From contig NC_083571.1 in assembly GCF_027579695.1 (NCBI RefSeq), positions 45,019,890-45,083,889 of the forward strand: a stretch of 64,000 nucleotides of DNA, written 5' to 3'. Of the stretch, positions 45,001-55,300 are shown in pieces (the stretch's first letter is position 1; the number at the start of each line of letters is the position of its first letter). The notes under the pieces are model-generated. The model saw only the letters and a program-made list of their open reading frames with translations. It made no database searches and had not been told where the DNA came from. Both the position numbers and the translations under genes were made by a program. The DNA is from Neoarius graeffei (taxonomy: Eukaryota; Chordata; Actinopteri; Siluriformes; Ariidae).

Positions 45001-48000
45001 TATGTGTCAGCCCTGTGATGACCTGGCGACTTGTCCAGGGTGTACCCCGCCTCTCGCCCATAGTCAGCTGGGATAGGCTCCAGCTTGCCCGCGACCCTGT
45101 ACAGGATAAGTGGCTACAGATAATGGATGGATGGAATATTTAAAGCCTCTGATTGGATAATTACTGCAGCGATTAATATGTTTCAGGTGGCAACAATTCT
45201 TTTAACCCTAACTGATGCAGTGAGTAGCTTCTCATTTCATAAACAACCATACAGGCAAACGTATCCCATAGACATGGAAAAAAGTTACTGCGTTTCAGAA
45301 GGGTTGAAATATTGGCCTACATCCAGCAAAGAAAACAACTAAGGAGATTGCTGAAATTACTAGAATTAGGTCAAGAACTGTCGAATGTATTATTACAACC
45401 TGGAAGGACAGTGATGAATTGTCCAATTTGCAGAAGAAATGTGGTCAGAAAAAATTCTTGACTGATTGCGATCACTTAAACACTTAGTGAAGTCAAACTG
45501 TAAAAAAAAAAATTAACAGTAGAACTCACAGCTATGTTTAATAGTGAAAGTAAGAGCATTTCTACATGATGAGAATTTATTTACAATATTTACCAATTAC
45601 AATGTGAAAAGAACAAACTATACTACTTGTGTAAAACTGTTATGAATTATGCTTCGGACTAATATTGCAGCTCTGAGCCCTCTATCTGACTGGTGCTGAT
45701 AGGTTTAGTGATTGGTAGTAGGTAGATGCAACAAGCGAAGAGCACACTGTCCAATAATCATTGAGGTATTTCTTTCTATGCAAAACCCAACCACCCACAC
45801 TCCCATTCACCCCCTGTGGTGCATGGCATCCAGCCAGGACTCAAAACGATGTATTAAAAGCCTGTTGTTCAAGAAGCGCTAGTCTTTCTTCCCATTAATA
45901 CACATTGTACTTGAGTCTGCCATGGGAGCCCACAGAAGCTAGGCTTCACTGGGTTTCTCTTAGAAAGGTTCATAATTTGAGTCACTAAAATATTGAATTT
46001 CACCAATAGTGGTGAATATCATCACACTTCTATATTTAATATAGAAAGATTTCAACATGCTGCATTTTAGCTTCTTGTGTTGTCTTAAAGCAATGCCCTG
46101 TACTACGAACCAGTGGCACCTAGTCGTGATATTAAACGTGAGGTTAAAACCTAATGATATAGCAACAGCTCACACCCAAACCAAGTTAGGCAGCTGCACT
46201 CATGTTTTCAAAATTGTTTTAAGTGTGTAATGTATTACTAGTTTCTTGCCATGTTGCCTCTGAATACCAAACATGATAACCAAAAACAAACATGCATTGA
46301 GGCGGCACAGTGGTGTAGTGTACAGGCACTGTTGCCTCACAGCAAGAAGGTTCTGGGTTCAAGCCCAGCGGCTGGCGGGGGTCTTTATGTGTGGAGTTTG
46401 CATGTTCTTACCATGTCTGTGTGGGTTTCATCTGGGTGCTCTGGTTTCCCCCAAAGACATGCAGTTAGGTTAACATGGGGTGGCCTTGGGTAGAAGTGCC
46501 CTTGAGCAAGGTGCCTAACCCCCAACTGCTCCCAGGGTGCTGTAGTATAGCTACCCACTGCTCTGGGCATGTGCGTATCTTCACTGCTTCAGATGGGTTA
46601 AACGTAGAGGATGAATTTCATTGTGCTTGAGTGTGCCTGTGACAAATAAAGGCTTCTTCTTCATAACCTTTTTGTTCAAACAACCAAAAATCCCTGCTAA
46701 ACTTACCATTCAGTTGCCTGTAATTTTATATAACTTTTACCTTGATTGGAAAATCTAGTAGGGGCGGCACGGTGGTGTAGTGGTTAGCGCCGTCGCCTCA
46801 CAGCAAGAAGGTCTGGGTTCGAGCCCCGTGGCCAGCGAGGGCCTTTCTGTGCGGAGTTTGCATGTTCTCCCCGTGTCCGTGTGGGTTTCCTCCGGGTGCT
46901 CTGGTTTCCCCCACAGTCCAAAGACATGCAGGTTAGGTTAACTGGTGACTCTAAATTGACCGTAGGTGTGAATGTGAGTGTGAATGGTTGTCTGTGTCTA
47001 TGTGTCAGCCCTGTGATGACCTGGCGACTTGTCCAGGGTGTACCCCGCCTTTCGCCCGTAGTCAGCTGGGATAGGCTCCAGCTTGCCCGCGACCCTGTAG
47101 AACAGGATAAAGCGGCTAGAGATAATGAGATGAGATGGATGAATGAATGGAAAATCTAGTAGCATGTTTGATTTTAGTTTCTATTGATAGGAATTAATAC
47201 ATTTTTTATGGGTAAAATTAGTTCATATTTTTAAAGTCTTTAGCCAGTATCTCACTGGGCTGCGACAGCTTGCGACAAATTGCGAACGTCATTCGCGAGA
47301 GAGTTTCAAAAGTGTCTTGAAACATTCGCGGGGCTTCTCAATTTTCTCACGAGTCGCAAAGTGTCGCTCCTTCGTTGCTGAAATTTTGAACATGTTCAAA
47401 AAATTTGTGCGACAAAATTTCTCTCGAAATAGCCGCGAATGTGTCGCTAGTGTCGCAAAGCCATCACGAACCCTTCTCAAGTCAGTTTCCATGAAACAGG
47501 AAGTGCGAGTTCAGCCAGTATCTCACTGGGCTGCAACAGCCTGCGACTAGTTGGAGACACAACAATTGCGATAAAATATGCGAATATCAATTCAGTGTGA
47601 TTCCAAGTGAAAATTGGTGCTAATTCGCATATTTTATCGCAATTGTTGTGTCTCCAACTTGTCACAGGCTGTCGCAGCCCAGTGAGATATTGGCTTTTAT
47701 TTTTCTGTACAGATGCTTTGCAGAAATGTCTGTTGTAAAAAGTGCTCTACAAATAAACTGCTTCTAAAATGGAATTCTGGGGACATAGGAAAACAGAGTA
47801 AATAGTTCACCTCAATTACATCTGCCACTGTATTACAGCCCAAATGGAGATCAAATCTAAAGGAACTTTCATTCTGTGGAATCACCTGACATAGCCATCA
47901 CTGACAGGGTGTGTGAATCTACAGACTCGGCTAGAAAGACTTCAGCTCCAATCTCTCTTCTTCCTAGCATTCTGTGTCTTTTTCTTATAATCATTATTGT

Positions 48001-51000
48001 TGGTGGGCGGCACGGTGGTGTAGTGGTTAGCACTGTCGCCTCACAGCAAGAAGGTTCTGGGTTCGAGCCCAGTGGCTGACGGGGGCCTTTCTGTGTGGAG
48101 TTTGCATGTTCTCCCCATGTCCGCGTGGGTTTCCTCCGGGTGCTCCAGTTTCCCCAACAGTCCAAAGACATGCAGGTTAGGCCAGGCCCGGCGCCGTGGG
48201 GGGGCGAAAGGGGGCGTCGCCCCCTCGTGGCTACAGCCCCGCCTGCCCCCTCAACGGAGACTCAGATCACTTAATTGTTTCTTATGAAAATATAATGTAT
48301 TATAGACGTATTAATAATTTGCGTTTTCAAATACGAAATATTAAGTGTTTGCGCATTGCACAAAAATATATTTCACATAAATCACTACTAAAAGTGGCAC
48401 GGTAGAATAAATCTGATTGGTTGTTATGATTCTTACGTTGCACATTGTTACTCTTTCATTGCTGACGCTATGTATCAATCCTAACTACTGGGGACTACTA
48501 GTTATTGTGGGTGTATGTGTGAAATGCTGACACAGCCGCGCACACACAGACCTGTGATAAGGACAAGGGGAGGGGTCGTGCGGGCGGGCGGGGGTTTTAC
48601 ATGTACACTTACAAGTGCACTGTCTCTGCAATATCCTGCAATATGCAGTCAGTTTACGGGAGTAGTCTTTACCCCGCCGAATTAAACAAATTCAATCACA
48701 ATATTGTGAATCCATTTTCTTTCTTTGTAGGCTAAGTTTATCTCCGTTTATGTTGGTGTACGTGTTCATATATGGTCCGCTTTGTGCGCAAATAGCGTAA
48801 GAATATGTGTCGTTGACATCACCTCCCATGCAGCGGGGGTGAAAATTCATCACTTCAGAGTGTTTTGTCCCCTACACGCCTAAACTAGGGTCGCGGATTA
48901 AGTGGTTAGCGTTGACTTGGTGCGAGTCAGGAAGGCTATTACTGGTGCAGCCGCGGGGTCTGTTGATTTTTTTTTTTTAATTATTATTTTGGCCGCCGAG
49001 CCAAGTACCTTAGACTTGCATTGACGTTTTGTTTTCATGCCGCGGAGCTATTTGTATGTATTTTAAATGTAAAGGACTTGCCTGTAGGTTTGTGTGTGTT
49101 GTTTTATGTTTGGCATCTTTCCGGTTGTACCGCGTGTCTGTGAGAAAATTGGAGGGGAGGGTTAACAGGTGGGCACGGGGGTTGATAAAGCGCAACTGCC
49201 CTGGTAATATGTCACATGATTTTCCCGGACTAAAGCAACCTTCGGGGCCGTGGTTTTGTGGTTGGCGCAGTTAATTGTTTGAAACACGTTGTCAGTCCGC
49301 CATCACTATGAAAAATACTTGGCCCCTTGCGATTTCTAATTGCCCCCTTAGGCCAAGTTTACATTAGACCGTATCTGTCTTGTTTTCTTCGCGGATGCAC
49401 TGTCCGTTTACATTAAAATGCCTGGAAACGCCGGGAAACGGGAATCCGCCAGGGTCCACGTATTCAATCCAGATCGTGTCTGGTCCGGTGCTGTGTAAAC
49501 ATTGAGAATACGCGGATACGCTGTGCTGAGCTCTAGCTGGCATCGTCATTGGACAACGTCACTGTGACATCCACCTTCCTGATTCGCTGGCGTTGGTCAT
49601 GTGACGCAACTGCTGAAAAACGGCGCGGACTTCCGCCTTGTATCACCTTTCATTAAAGAGTATAAAAGTATGAAAATACTGCAAATACTGATGCAAATAC
49701 TGCCCATTGTGTAGTTATGATTGTGTTTAGGCTTGCCATCCTTCCACTTGCAAGTGGTAAGTGACTTGCGCACAGCGGCTCAGTCCCAAATCACTGCTCG
49801 TGCGCTTCACTCGCGCGCTCTGTGAGCTGCGCAGGGCCGGAGTGCACACCCTCCAGAGGGCACTCGCTGTTCAGGGCGGAGTGATTTGGAGCGCAGCCGC
49901 TGAGGAGGAAGCGATGAGCCGCACTGACACATTTCTCAACTTACGTGCCGAATTAGTCTTGTGATTAGCGTATCCGTGTATTGGCGTCACTGTGTGCACG
50001 CTAATCGTTTTTAAAAACGTTAATCTGATGATCCGCTGATACGGTCTAATGCAAACCCCACCTTAGTAAACTGTTCCTGGCGCCAGGCCAGGGTTAGGCT
50101 AATTGGTGACTCTAAATTGACTGTAGGTGTGAATGTGTGTGAATGGTTGTCTCTGTGTGTCAGCCCTGCGATGATCTAATGACTTGTTCAGGGTGCACCC
50201 TGCCCATAGTCAGCTGGGATAGGCTCCAGCTTGCCTGCGACCCTGCACAGGATAAGTGGTTACGGATAATGGATGGATTATTGGTGGCGTTGTGTTTGGC
50301 TCTACCAAAGTAAAAACTAATATGCCTTAAGGCATTTGTTAACAGCAAATAAAACTTTTTTTCTTTTTTAAATTTTAACCTTTCAAATATCAGAAGGCTT
50401 AGGTCAGCTAGCCCATTTACACCAGCCACACACGCAACTTTTTCCATGCATTTGTTTTAAAATGCCTAGTAGTAGTAAGCCAAGGTGACTAGATTTGAGT
50501 TTGGATGTTGTGTCATCATAAACCTTATGACTTCATTCAAGTTGCTGGAACGTGTTCATATTAGCATACAATATCCCCTCGAACAGGGAGCATGCTAACA
50601 GTGCAGAAAAAAACCTTTGGAGAGAAAAGACGTCTTTGACGGAGATTTTGGCATTTGATGAAACATGCTAGTGTTTGAGTGCATACTAGTGAGGAAATTT
50701 CACTGTATAGGAAGCATAGTGCTACTTGAGAGAACGTACAGTGAGAATGCAACTTACTAGTACCAGGGCATAACTGGAACATCTCAAGTCAGTGCTTAGG
50801 ACGTCATATGATTCCCCCCCAACTTAGAGACCTGATTCAACGGCTCATCTCATCTCATTATCTCTAGCCGCTTTATCCTGTTCTACAGGGTCGCAGGCAA
50901 GCTGGAGCCTATCCCAGCTGACTACGGGCGAAAGGCGGGGTACACCCTGGACAAGTCGCCAGGTCATCACAGGGCTGACACATAGACACAGACAACCATT

Positions 51001-52240
51001 CACACTCACATTCACACCTACGGTCAATTTAGAGTCACCAGTTAACCTAACCTGCATGTCTTTGGACTGTGGGGGAAACCGGAGCACCCGGAGGAAACCC
51101 ACACAGACACGGGGAGAACATGCAAACTCCGCACAGAAAGGCCCTCACCGGCCACGGGGCTTGAACCCGGACCTTCTTGCCGTGAGGCGACAGTACTAAC
51201 CACTACACCACCTTGCCGCCCCAACGGCTTTTATAATGGTTAATTATAAAGACACTTTAGCTTCTGACGCTGATACAGTAAGTTTTTAACTAACTGAAGC
51301 AGATGTTGGCATATTAACAGTTTCTGTAGCTTTGAGCAACCCTAACAGAAGTGTTCTTTTGCACTATAGATAGTAGATCACCTCCAGAACACAGACACTT
51401 GGGCTCCTTTGCATGAGCATGAAAGAGGCTGGCGACCAACAAATTCCTGGATGGAAGGTCTTTGTAAGTTAGCAATACACAACACCCTTTTATTAAACCT
51501 CACATCACAATTGTGATCAGTATTGTGGTTCTTTTAAAAGATCTGGCAATGCTCAAGTGAACTTGTTATATAAACTCAAAAGACATTGTGACTCATCAAA
51601 TCTGTTCTCAACATTGTTTTGTTTATTTATTTTTTTGGCTGCTGTTATTACAGATGGAACAATGGACTATTCGAACTACCCATTCCAGGCAGACTGGCAC
51701 AATCCCAACACGACAAGTCAATTTGTCTGAGACAACCAGCAAGATTTGCATTAACAGGATGGATTGTAAACATCACAAAACTGGAATCGAGTACGGAACA
51801 CCCAACTAATGGACCTTTTTAATGATTTACAAACTATAAGCATGACTACCTGTATATGAATATTAAGAGCACCGAGCAAGTTAAATGATTGGTGTTAAGC
51901 TATAACCATTTTTTTTTTTTTTTGGTCACTCTAAGGCCTCAGACTATACTCCTGAAGACCTCTTTTCCGTATTGTCAAGATCAGTTTCTAAAAAATTACT
52001 AAGTGGATATCAACTTTGACTAAACGTGACTTCTGCTTCAGACTTTCAGGAAAACATACAGGATGTCTATTCAGACCCTTCCTGTCCAAATGAAGACCAA
52101 ATGGTGCTTTAAGTTATATTGCCACACTTTATATTCAAACTAATCACTATATTAATGACAATTCAAGTTCCAAATCTTTGTCATTCTGATATTGCTTTTA
52201 TAATAAAATGTTTTATACTTTAAAATTGTACATTTCTTTC
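38960..52240 (+). CDS. irf1: Interferon regulatory factor (IRF1/IRF11 type), complete
   Basis: IRFs are nuclear transcription factors that bind GAAA-containing interferon response elements. Seven coding exons join without a frame break: 39418-39504, 40588-40687, 42651-42830, 43915-44061, 44141-44193, 51370-51463 and 51654-51730, giving 245 residues. Residues 1-113 form the IRF DNA-binding domain with tryptophans at 11, 26, 38, 46, 58 and 77. The recognition helix has R82, C83 and N86, the contact residues of IRF1. [16 protein letters not shown] and [20 protein letters not shown] fit the IRF1/2/11 subgroup. The C-terminal part is short and acidic or polar, ending [12 protein letters not shown], and is shorter than typical IRF1. 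Location beside ddx21 rather than IRF1's usual neighbours makes fish-specific irf11 a good alternative name. Introns are full of SINEs. Confidence 0.88.
39362..39504 (+). CDS. irf1: irf exon with start codon (CDS 39418-39504)
   Basis: ATG at 39418 begins [16 protein letters not shown]. The donor is GAA|GTAAGG, phase 0. Confidence 0.88.
39666..40138. mobile_element. Tc1-type MITE in irf intron
   Basis: The ends CAGTACCAAGTAAAAGTTTG and the inverse ending GGGAACTG are flanked by TA. It is 473 bp without ORF. Confidence 0.85.
40588..40687 (+). CDS. irf1: irf DNA-binding domain exon 2
   Basis: The acceptor is AACTTTAG and the donor G|GTGAGA. Encodes [20 protein letters not shown] and LFRNWAIHT, including three of the domain's tryptophans. 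Confidence 0.92.
40928..41105 (+). mobile_element. tRNA-derived SINE of a different family
   Basis: The head GTGCAGTAGTGGCTCAACGG has an A-box; a degraded B-box (TTTTGAACCCC) follows. The core GGGCCCTTGGGCAAGGTCTT is shared with the second subfamily of the main SINE. Confidence 0.72.
41326..42294. mobile_element. TIR element in irf intron 3
   Basis: GAAGCTTCATATCTAACAGC at 41326 and its inverse at about 42275-42294, plus CAGTAGGGTGGTCCC versus GGGACCATCCTATTG, form nested inverted ends around about 900 bp. Class uncertain; no clean target duplication. Confidence 0.5.
42651..42830 (+). CDS. irf1: irf DNA-binding domain exon 3 (GC donor)
   Basis: The acceptor is GCTACAAG. Encodes [20 protein letters not shown] and the basic end KLPKKRK. 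Phase requires the end at 42830, where the donor is AAAAG|GCAAGT, a canonical GC-AG intron start. The only nearby GT (42835) gives a downstream stop. Confidence 0.85.
42863..42990. repeat. CATTACATTTAG-type repeat
   Basis: TTCATTACATTTAG and TTATCCAAAGCAACTTATGA match a repeat common in fish. A related piece is in the fold-back element near 35120. Confidence 0.5.
43915..44061 (+). CDS. irf1: irf coding exon 4
   Basis: The acceptor is TTCTTCTCCAG and the donor G|GTAAGA. The 147 nt encode [18 protein letters not shown] and a Ser/Thr-rich segment, phase 1 to phase 1. Confidence 0.8.
44141..44193 (+). CDS. irf1: irf coding exon 5
   Basis: The acceptor is CTTCCACAG and the donor AAG|GTAAGA. Encodes [18 protein letters not shown] and restores phase 0. 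Confidence 0.78.
44375..44747 (+). mobile_element. tRNA-derived SINE (first of tandem pair)
   Basis: Main family with short duplication TTTAAAGTG / ATTAAAGTG around it. Confidence 0.85.
44756..45134 (+). mobile_element. tRNA-derived SINE (second of tandem pair)
   Basis: Main family, 8 nt after the first copy, followed by ATTTAAAG, so both seem to have used the same TTAAAG site. Confidence 0.85.
45501..46300. other. irf intron, nothing recognised
   Basis: No exon-like frame with fitting splice sites and no named repeat was seen. Confidence 0.45.
46301..46662 (+). mobile_element. tRNA-derived SINE, second subfamily
   Basis: Head as the main family; body with GTGCCCTTGAGCAAGGTGCC and 3' end GACAAATAAAGGCTTCTTC, as in the copy at 26186. 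Confidence 0.88.
46762..47148 (+). mobile_element. tRNA-derived SINE
   Basis: Main family, full length. GGAAAATCTAGTAG flanks both sides (46748-46761, 47149-47162). Confidence 0.93.
47247..47696. mobile_element. Hairpin MITE with duplicated left end
   Basis: AGCCAGTATCTCACTGGGCT occurs at 47247 and again at 47513; its inverse ends at 47696. From 47513 to 47696 the sequence is a tight hairpin (arms of about 80 nt around TTGCGATAAAATATGCGAAT). The left part contains its own inverted motifs around TTTGCGACACTAGCGAC. Confidence 0.75.
48183..50091. mobile_element. hAT-like element inside the SINE
   Basis: Starts CAGGCCCGGCGCC and ends GGCGCCAGGCCAG. GGTTAGGC on both sides (48175-48182, 50092-50099) is a perfect 8-bp duplication. 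No transposase ORF. It contains a MITE at 49352-50065. Confidence 0.88.
49352..50065. mobile_element. PIF/Harbinger-like MITE inside the hAT-like element
   Basis: The ends GGCCAAGTTTACATTAGACC and the inverse of GGTCTAATGCAAACCCCACC are flanked by TTA on both sides, the usual Harbinger duplication. About 713 bp, no ORF of note. Confidence 0.8.
50846..51221 (-). mobile_element. tRNA-derived SINE
   Basis: Main family, flanked by CAACGGCT (50838-50845, 51222-51229). Confidence 0.92.
51370..51463 (+). CDS. irf1: irf coding exon 6
   Basis: The acceptor is GCACTATAG and the donor TTT|GTAAGT. Encodes [20 protein letters not shown] and [11 protein letters not shown], comparable in place to the EWQPTN segment of mammalian IRF1. 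A 7.2-kb intron precedes it. Confidence 0.8.
51654..51730 (+). CDS. irf1: irf last coding exon
   Basis: The acceptor is GTTATTACAG. Encodes [20 protein letters not shown] and TSQFV then TGA. The untranslated region runs to a poly(A) signal at 52202-52207. Confidence 0.82.
52202..52207 (+). other. Probable irf poly(A) signal
   Basis: AATAAA lies about 470 nt after the stop codon. A second AATAAA at about 52350 is closer to the ddx21 end. Confidence 0.5.
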
Positions 52241-52379
52241 TGACAAACCATGTGTCTACTGAGTGAAATTACAAGCAAGGACCATGAATCAACTTTGGAA
52301 AATTGAAATTATTAAATGAATTCTTGCTTGAAGATGCGCCGAGGTGAGAAATAAAGACAAATCGACAATTTATGTGTAT

Positions 52380-55300
52380 TAAGACAACTTTAATGAAATT
52401 CACATTCATGTGAATGGGCTTAAATAGAGCTGTTTAAATACACAATTGCAAGGCAATTAGCTTGTTTTTTCTGAGTAAGGTTTGGGAAAACAGTTTTCCA
52501 GAGAAGGACAATGGCTGATTCCCCAAATACAAGTAAAAAAGAAAAGAAAAGAAAAAGAAATTGACAGACCCAGTCTTCAAGGCTGGAAAAGAAAGCCACT
52601 CAAGAGCAAATGTGTGATGTTTAATAGTCAAAAGCCTGGCTGAAGTTCCTCTTTTGAGGACCACCTCTTCCTCTTCCTCCTCCTCCTCTCCATCTCCCTC
52701 CACTTCGGTTATTGCCACCATGGAAGCCGCTGCGGAATCCACCACGACCTCTGACTCTTGCACCAGACCCTCGTTCTCCATGGTTCCGCATGCTTTCCTC
52801 CAGTTCGGGAAGTTCAGTGGCGATGGTCAGCTGCCACCTGCGGCCATCTTGCCATTTGTCCTGTAAACGGTGCACAGGGAATGGTGGTGTTTAGTTTGGA
52901 AGTTAAGAGCTTTTTCCATTTGCTTCGTTCAGGTTGGCTAGTTGAGACAGCAAAAGATTGGCAAAAGTTGTGAAATTTGAGAATCTGGAGTCCAACAGGT
53001 TAGCTGAAAGAACTAGATTTTCAAAACTCAAGCTTGTGCTTACATAAGCTTGAGAAATGAACTTGACATGACTTTTGGGATTACACGTTTACACGGTAAT
53101 CTGTTTTTGCACCACAACTCACTTGTATCAAATTCTGCACTGATTGCAATCTCACACCCACACCCACACCCACCATACCTGGATTTCTTTCACCTTGTCG
53201 GCTGGGACGTCAAAGCAAACACCCTAAGAAAGAAAGATAAATGCATAGCATTCATACCAATGTATCCTGTGATTAATGCAGTTCTTCTAGTGAAACTCAC
53301 AAACACCTTTTTACTCCTCAGGAAGGTCATGCGTTTAATCTGGTCATCTATTCCCTCCCCGAGCTGCTCTTTCAGCCCTCGCCAAGCATAACCGATATTA
53401 TGCATCTCCAGAGAGCAATTGAGCACCAATGTGATATAACCCTGTGAGAAAATGAGAAAAAGAGGCTTATAAATCATAGCCAAGTTTTACTATAAACAGT
53501 CTCATTAATGATCCAAAATGTAGCTGGGGAAAGTTTAGCACAGTGATGTTCAAGTGTAGAATTGTTGATATGAAGTTTTCTGTTAAGAGACATTTAGTCA
53601 ACGTTAATGGAACGAGTTTCAGTCTGTGCTTTGGATCAGTCATTAAGTTTCCCTGACTTGACTGATACATCAGGACAGGAGTCTTCTTTCCAGTTTTAGT
53701 TTCATAACAAGCTGCAGTTTTATTCTCTCATTCAGTTCTTGATAGTGAGGGGAGAAACAAACAAACAAAAGGCTGGTGGAACCGCACTTATAACGTAAGA
53801 AATAAGAAGAACCTAGATATCTCATGGACAGTTTGCAATATTAAATGTGGCTATACACAGCCAAAAAGTGTGATGTTCATTAATAAATTAAAATGGAAAT
53901 CATTGGCATGCTGCTGTGGAATACGCAAACTTGCACACACTTGCTGCTCAATATGCTCACACCATCCTGGCATGGATTATTTTTGTCAGGGCCGTGTTTG
54001 GAAAAGGGAATACTTAAAGTATCAGCACCCTCTTTATCCTGCTCGGGGTCATGGTGGACCAGGAACCTACCCAGCAGAACCTGGGTGTGAGAGTCTGCTA
54101 GAGACAATGACCCTAACCCATAACTGTCATCGCTTGTTTACCGCAATGCATTATGGGCGATACCCATACGAGGTCAGCTCCGCCGTATTGTTTACTTTCG
54201 CGCTTGTTAACACTGCATTGTTCTGGTTAACCGGTTTTAACCATGCCTAGAGTGAATTGCTGTGTGCCTTACTGCGTCTCCACAACAAAGAGAACACCTA
54301 ATTTGAGCTTTTATCAGCTGCAGGTCGAGAAGAAAGAAATGGATAAGTTCAATCAGCAGTGTAAACCTTTGAACTGAATTGAAATGGACAAGTGTTTGTA
54401 GTTTACATTTCTCTGGTGGGAAAAAGACGTACTTAAACTGTGACCCAGCAATATTTCCACGGTCTGCGGAACGGCCTTCAGTTATGGAAGATTATAACAA
54501 TCGACACTGTTCATCGTCTGAAACCAGCGATATTCAAAAGCCTGTAAAACAAAGAAGCAGTCTTCGGCTTTTGCCTCTCAACGTGCCGCAGCACTCTGCA
54601 GTCGAACGAGCCTGTCAGACCGATAAACCTCCCAAACCACGAAGGGTTCTCTTTGGGGTATGTACAGTTAGGTCCATAAATATTTGGACAGAGACAACAT
54701 TTTTTTCTAATTTTGGTTCTGTACATTACCACAATGAATTTTGAACAAAACAATTCAGATGCAGTTGAAGTTCAGACTTTCAGCTTTAATTCAGTGGGTT
54801 GAACAAAATGATTGCATAAAAATGTGAGGAACTAAAGCATTTTTTAAACACAATCCCTTCATTTCAGGGGCTCAAAAGTAATTGGACAAATTAAATAATT
54901 GTAAATAAAATGTTCATTTCTAATACTTGGTTGAAAACCCTTTGTTGGCAACGACTGCCTGAAGTCTTGAACTCATGGACGTCACCAGACGCTGTGTTTC
55001 CTCCTTTTTAATGCTCTGCCAGGCCTTTACTGCAGCGGTTTTCAGTTGCTGTTTGTTTGTGGGCCTTTCTGTCTGAAGTTTAGTCTTTAACAAGTGAAAT
55101 GCATGCTCAATTGGGTTGAGATCAGGTGACTGACTTGGCCATTCAAGAACATTCCACTTCTTTGCTTTTATAAACTCCTGTGTTGCTTTGGCTTTATGTT
55201 TTGGGTCACTGTCCATCTGTATTATGAAATGCCGACCAATCAGTTTGGCTGCATTTGGCTGGATTTGAGCACACAGTACGTCTCTGAATACCTCAGAATT

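Larger units (their letters stand above)
44318..45500 (+). mobile_element. Degraded Tc1-like element split by two SINEs
   Basis: The left end is TA followed by CACTGCCTGGCCAAAAAAAA. N-terminal transposase remnants such as [20 protein letters not shown] are readable near 45330-45410. The other end was not found. Confidence 0.5.
48004..50278 (+). mobile_element. tRNA-derived SINE interrupted by a hAT-like element
   Basis: The head lies at 48004-48182 and the rest of the body resumes at 50092. The flanking bases ATTATTGTTGGTGG and ATTATTGGTGG are similar. Confidence 0.88.

Noticed and set aside
37386-51102. Recurring 80-90 residue frames with [19 protein letters not shown]
   Set aside because: They are antisense or sense reads of the SINE body and appear in nearly every copy; not proteins.
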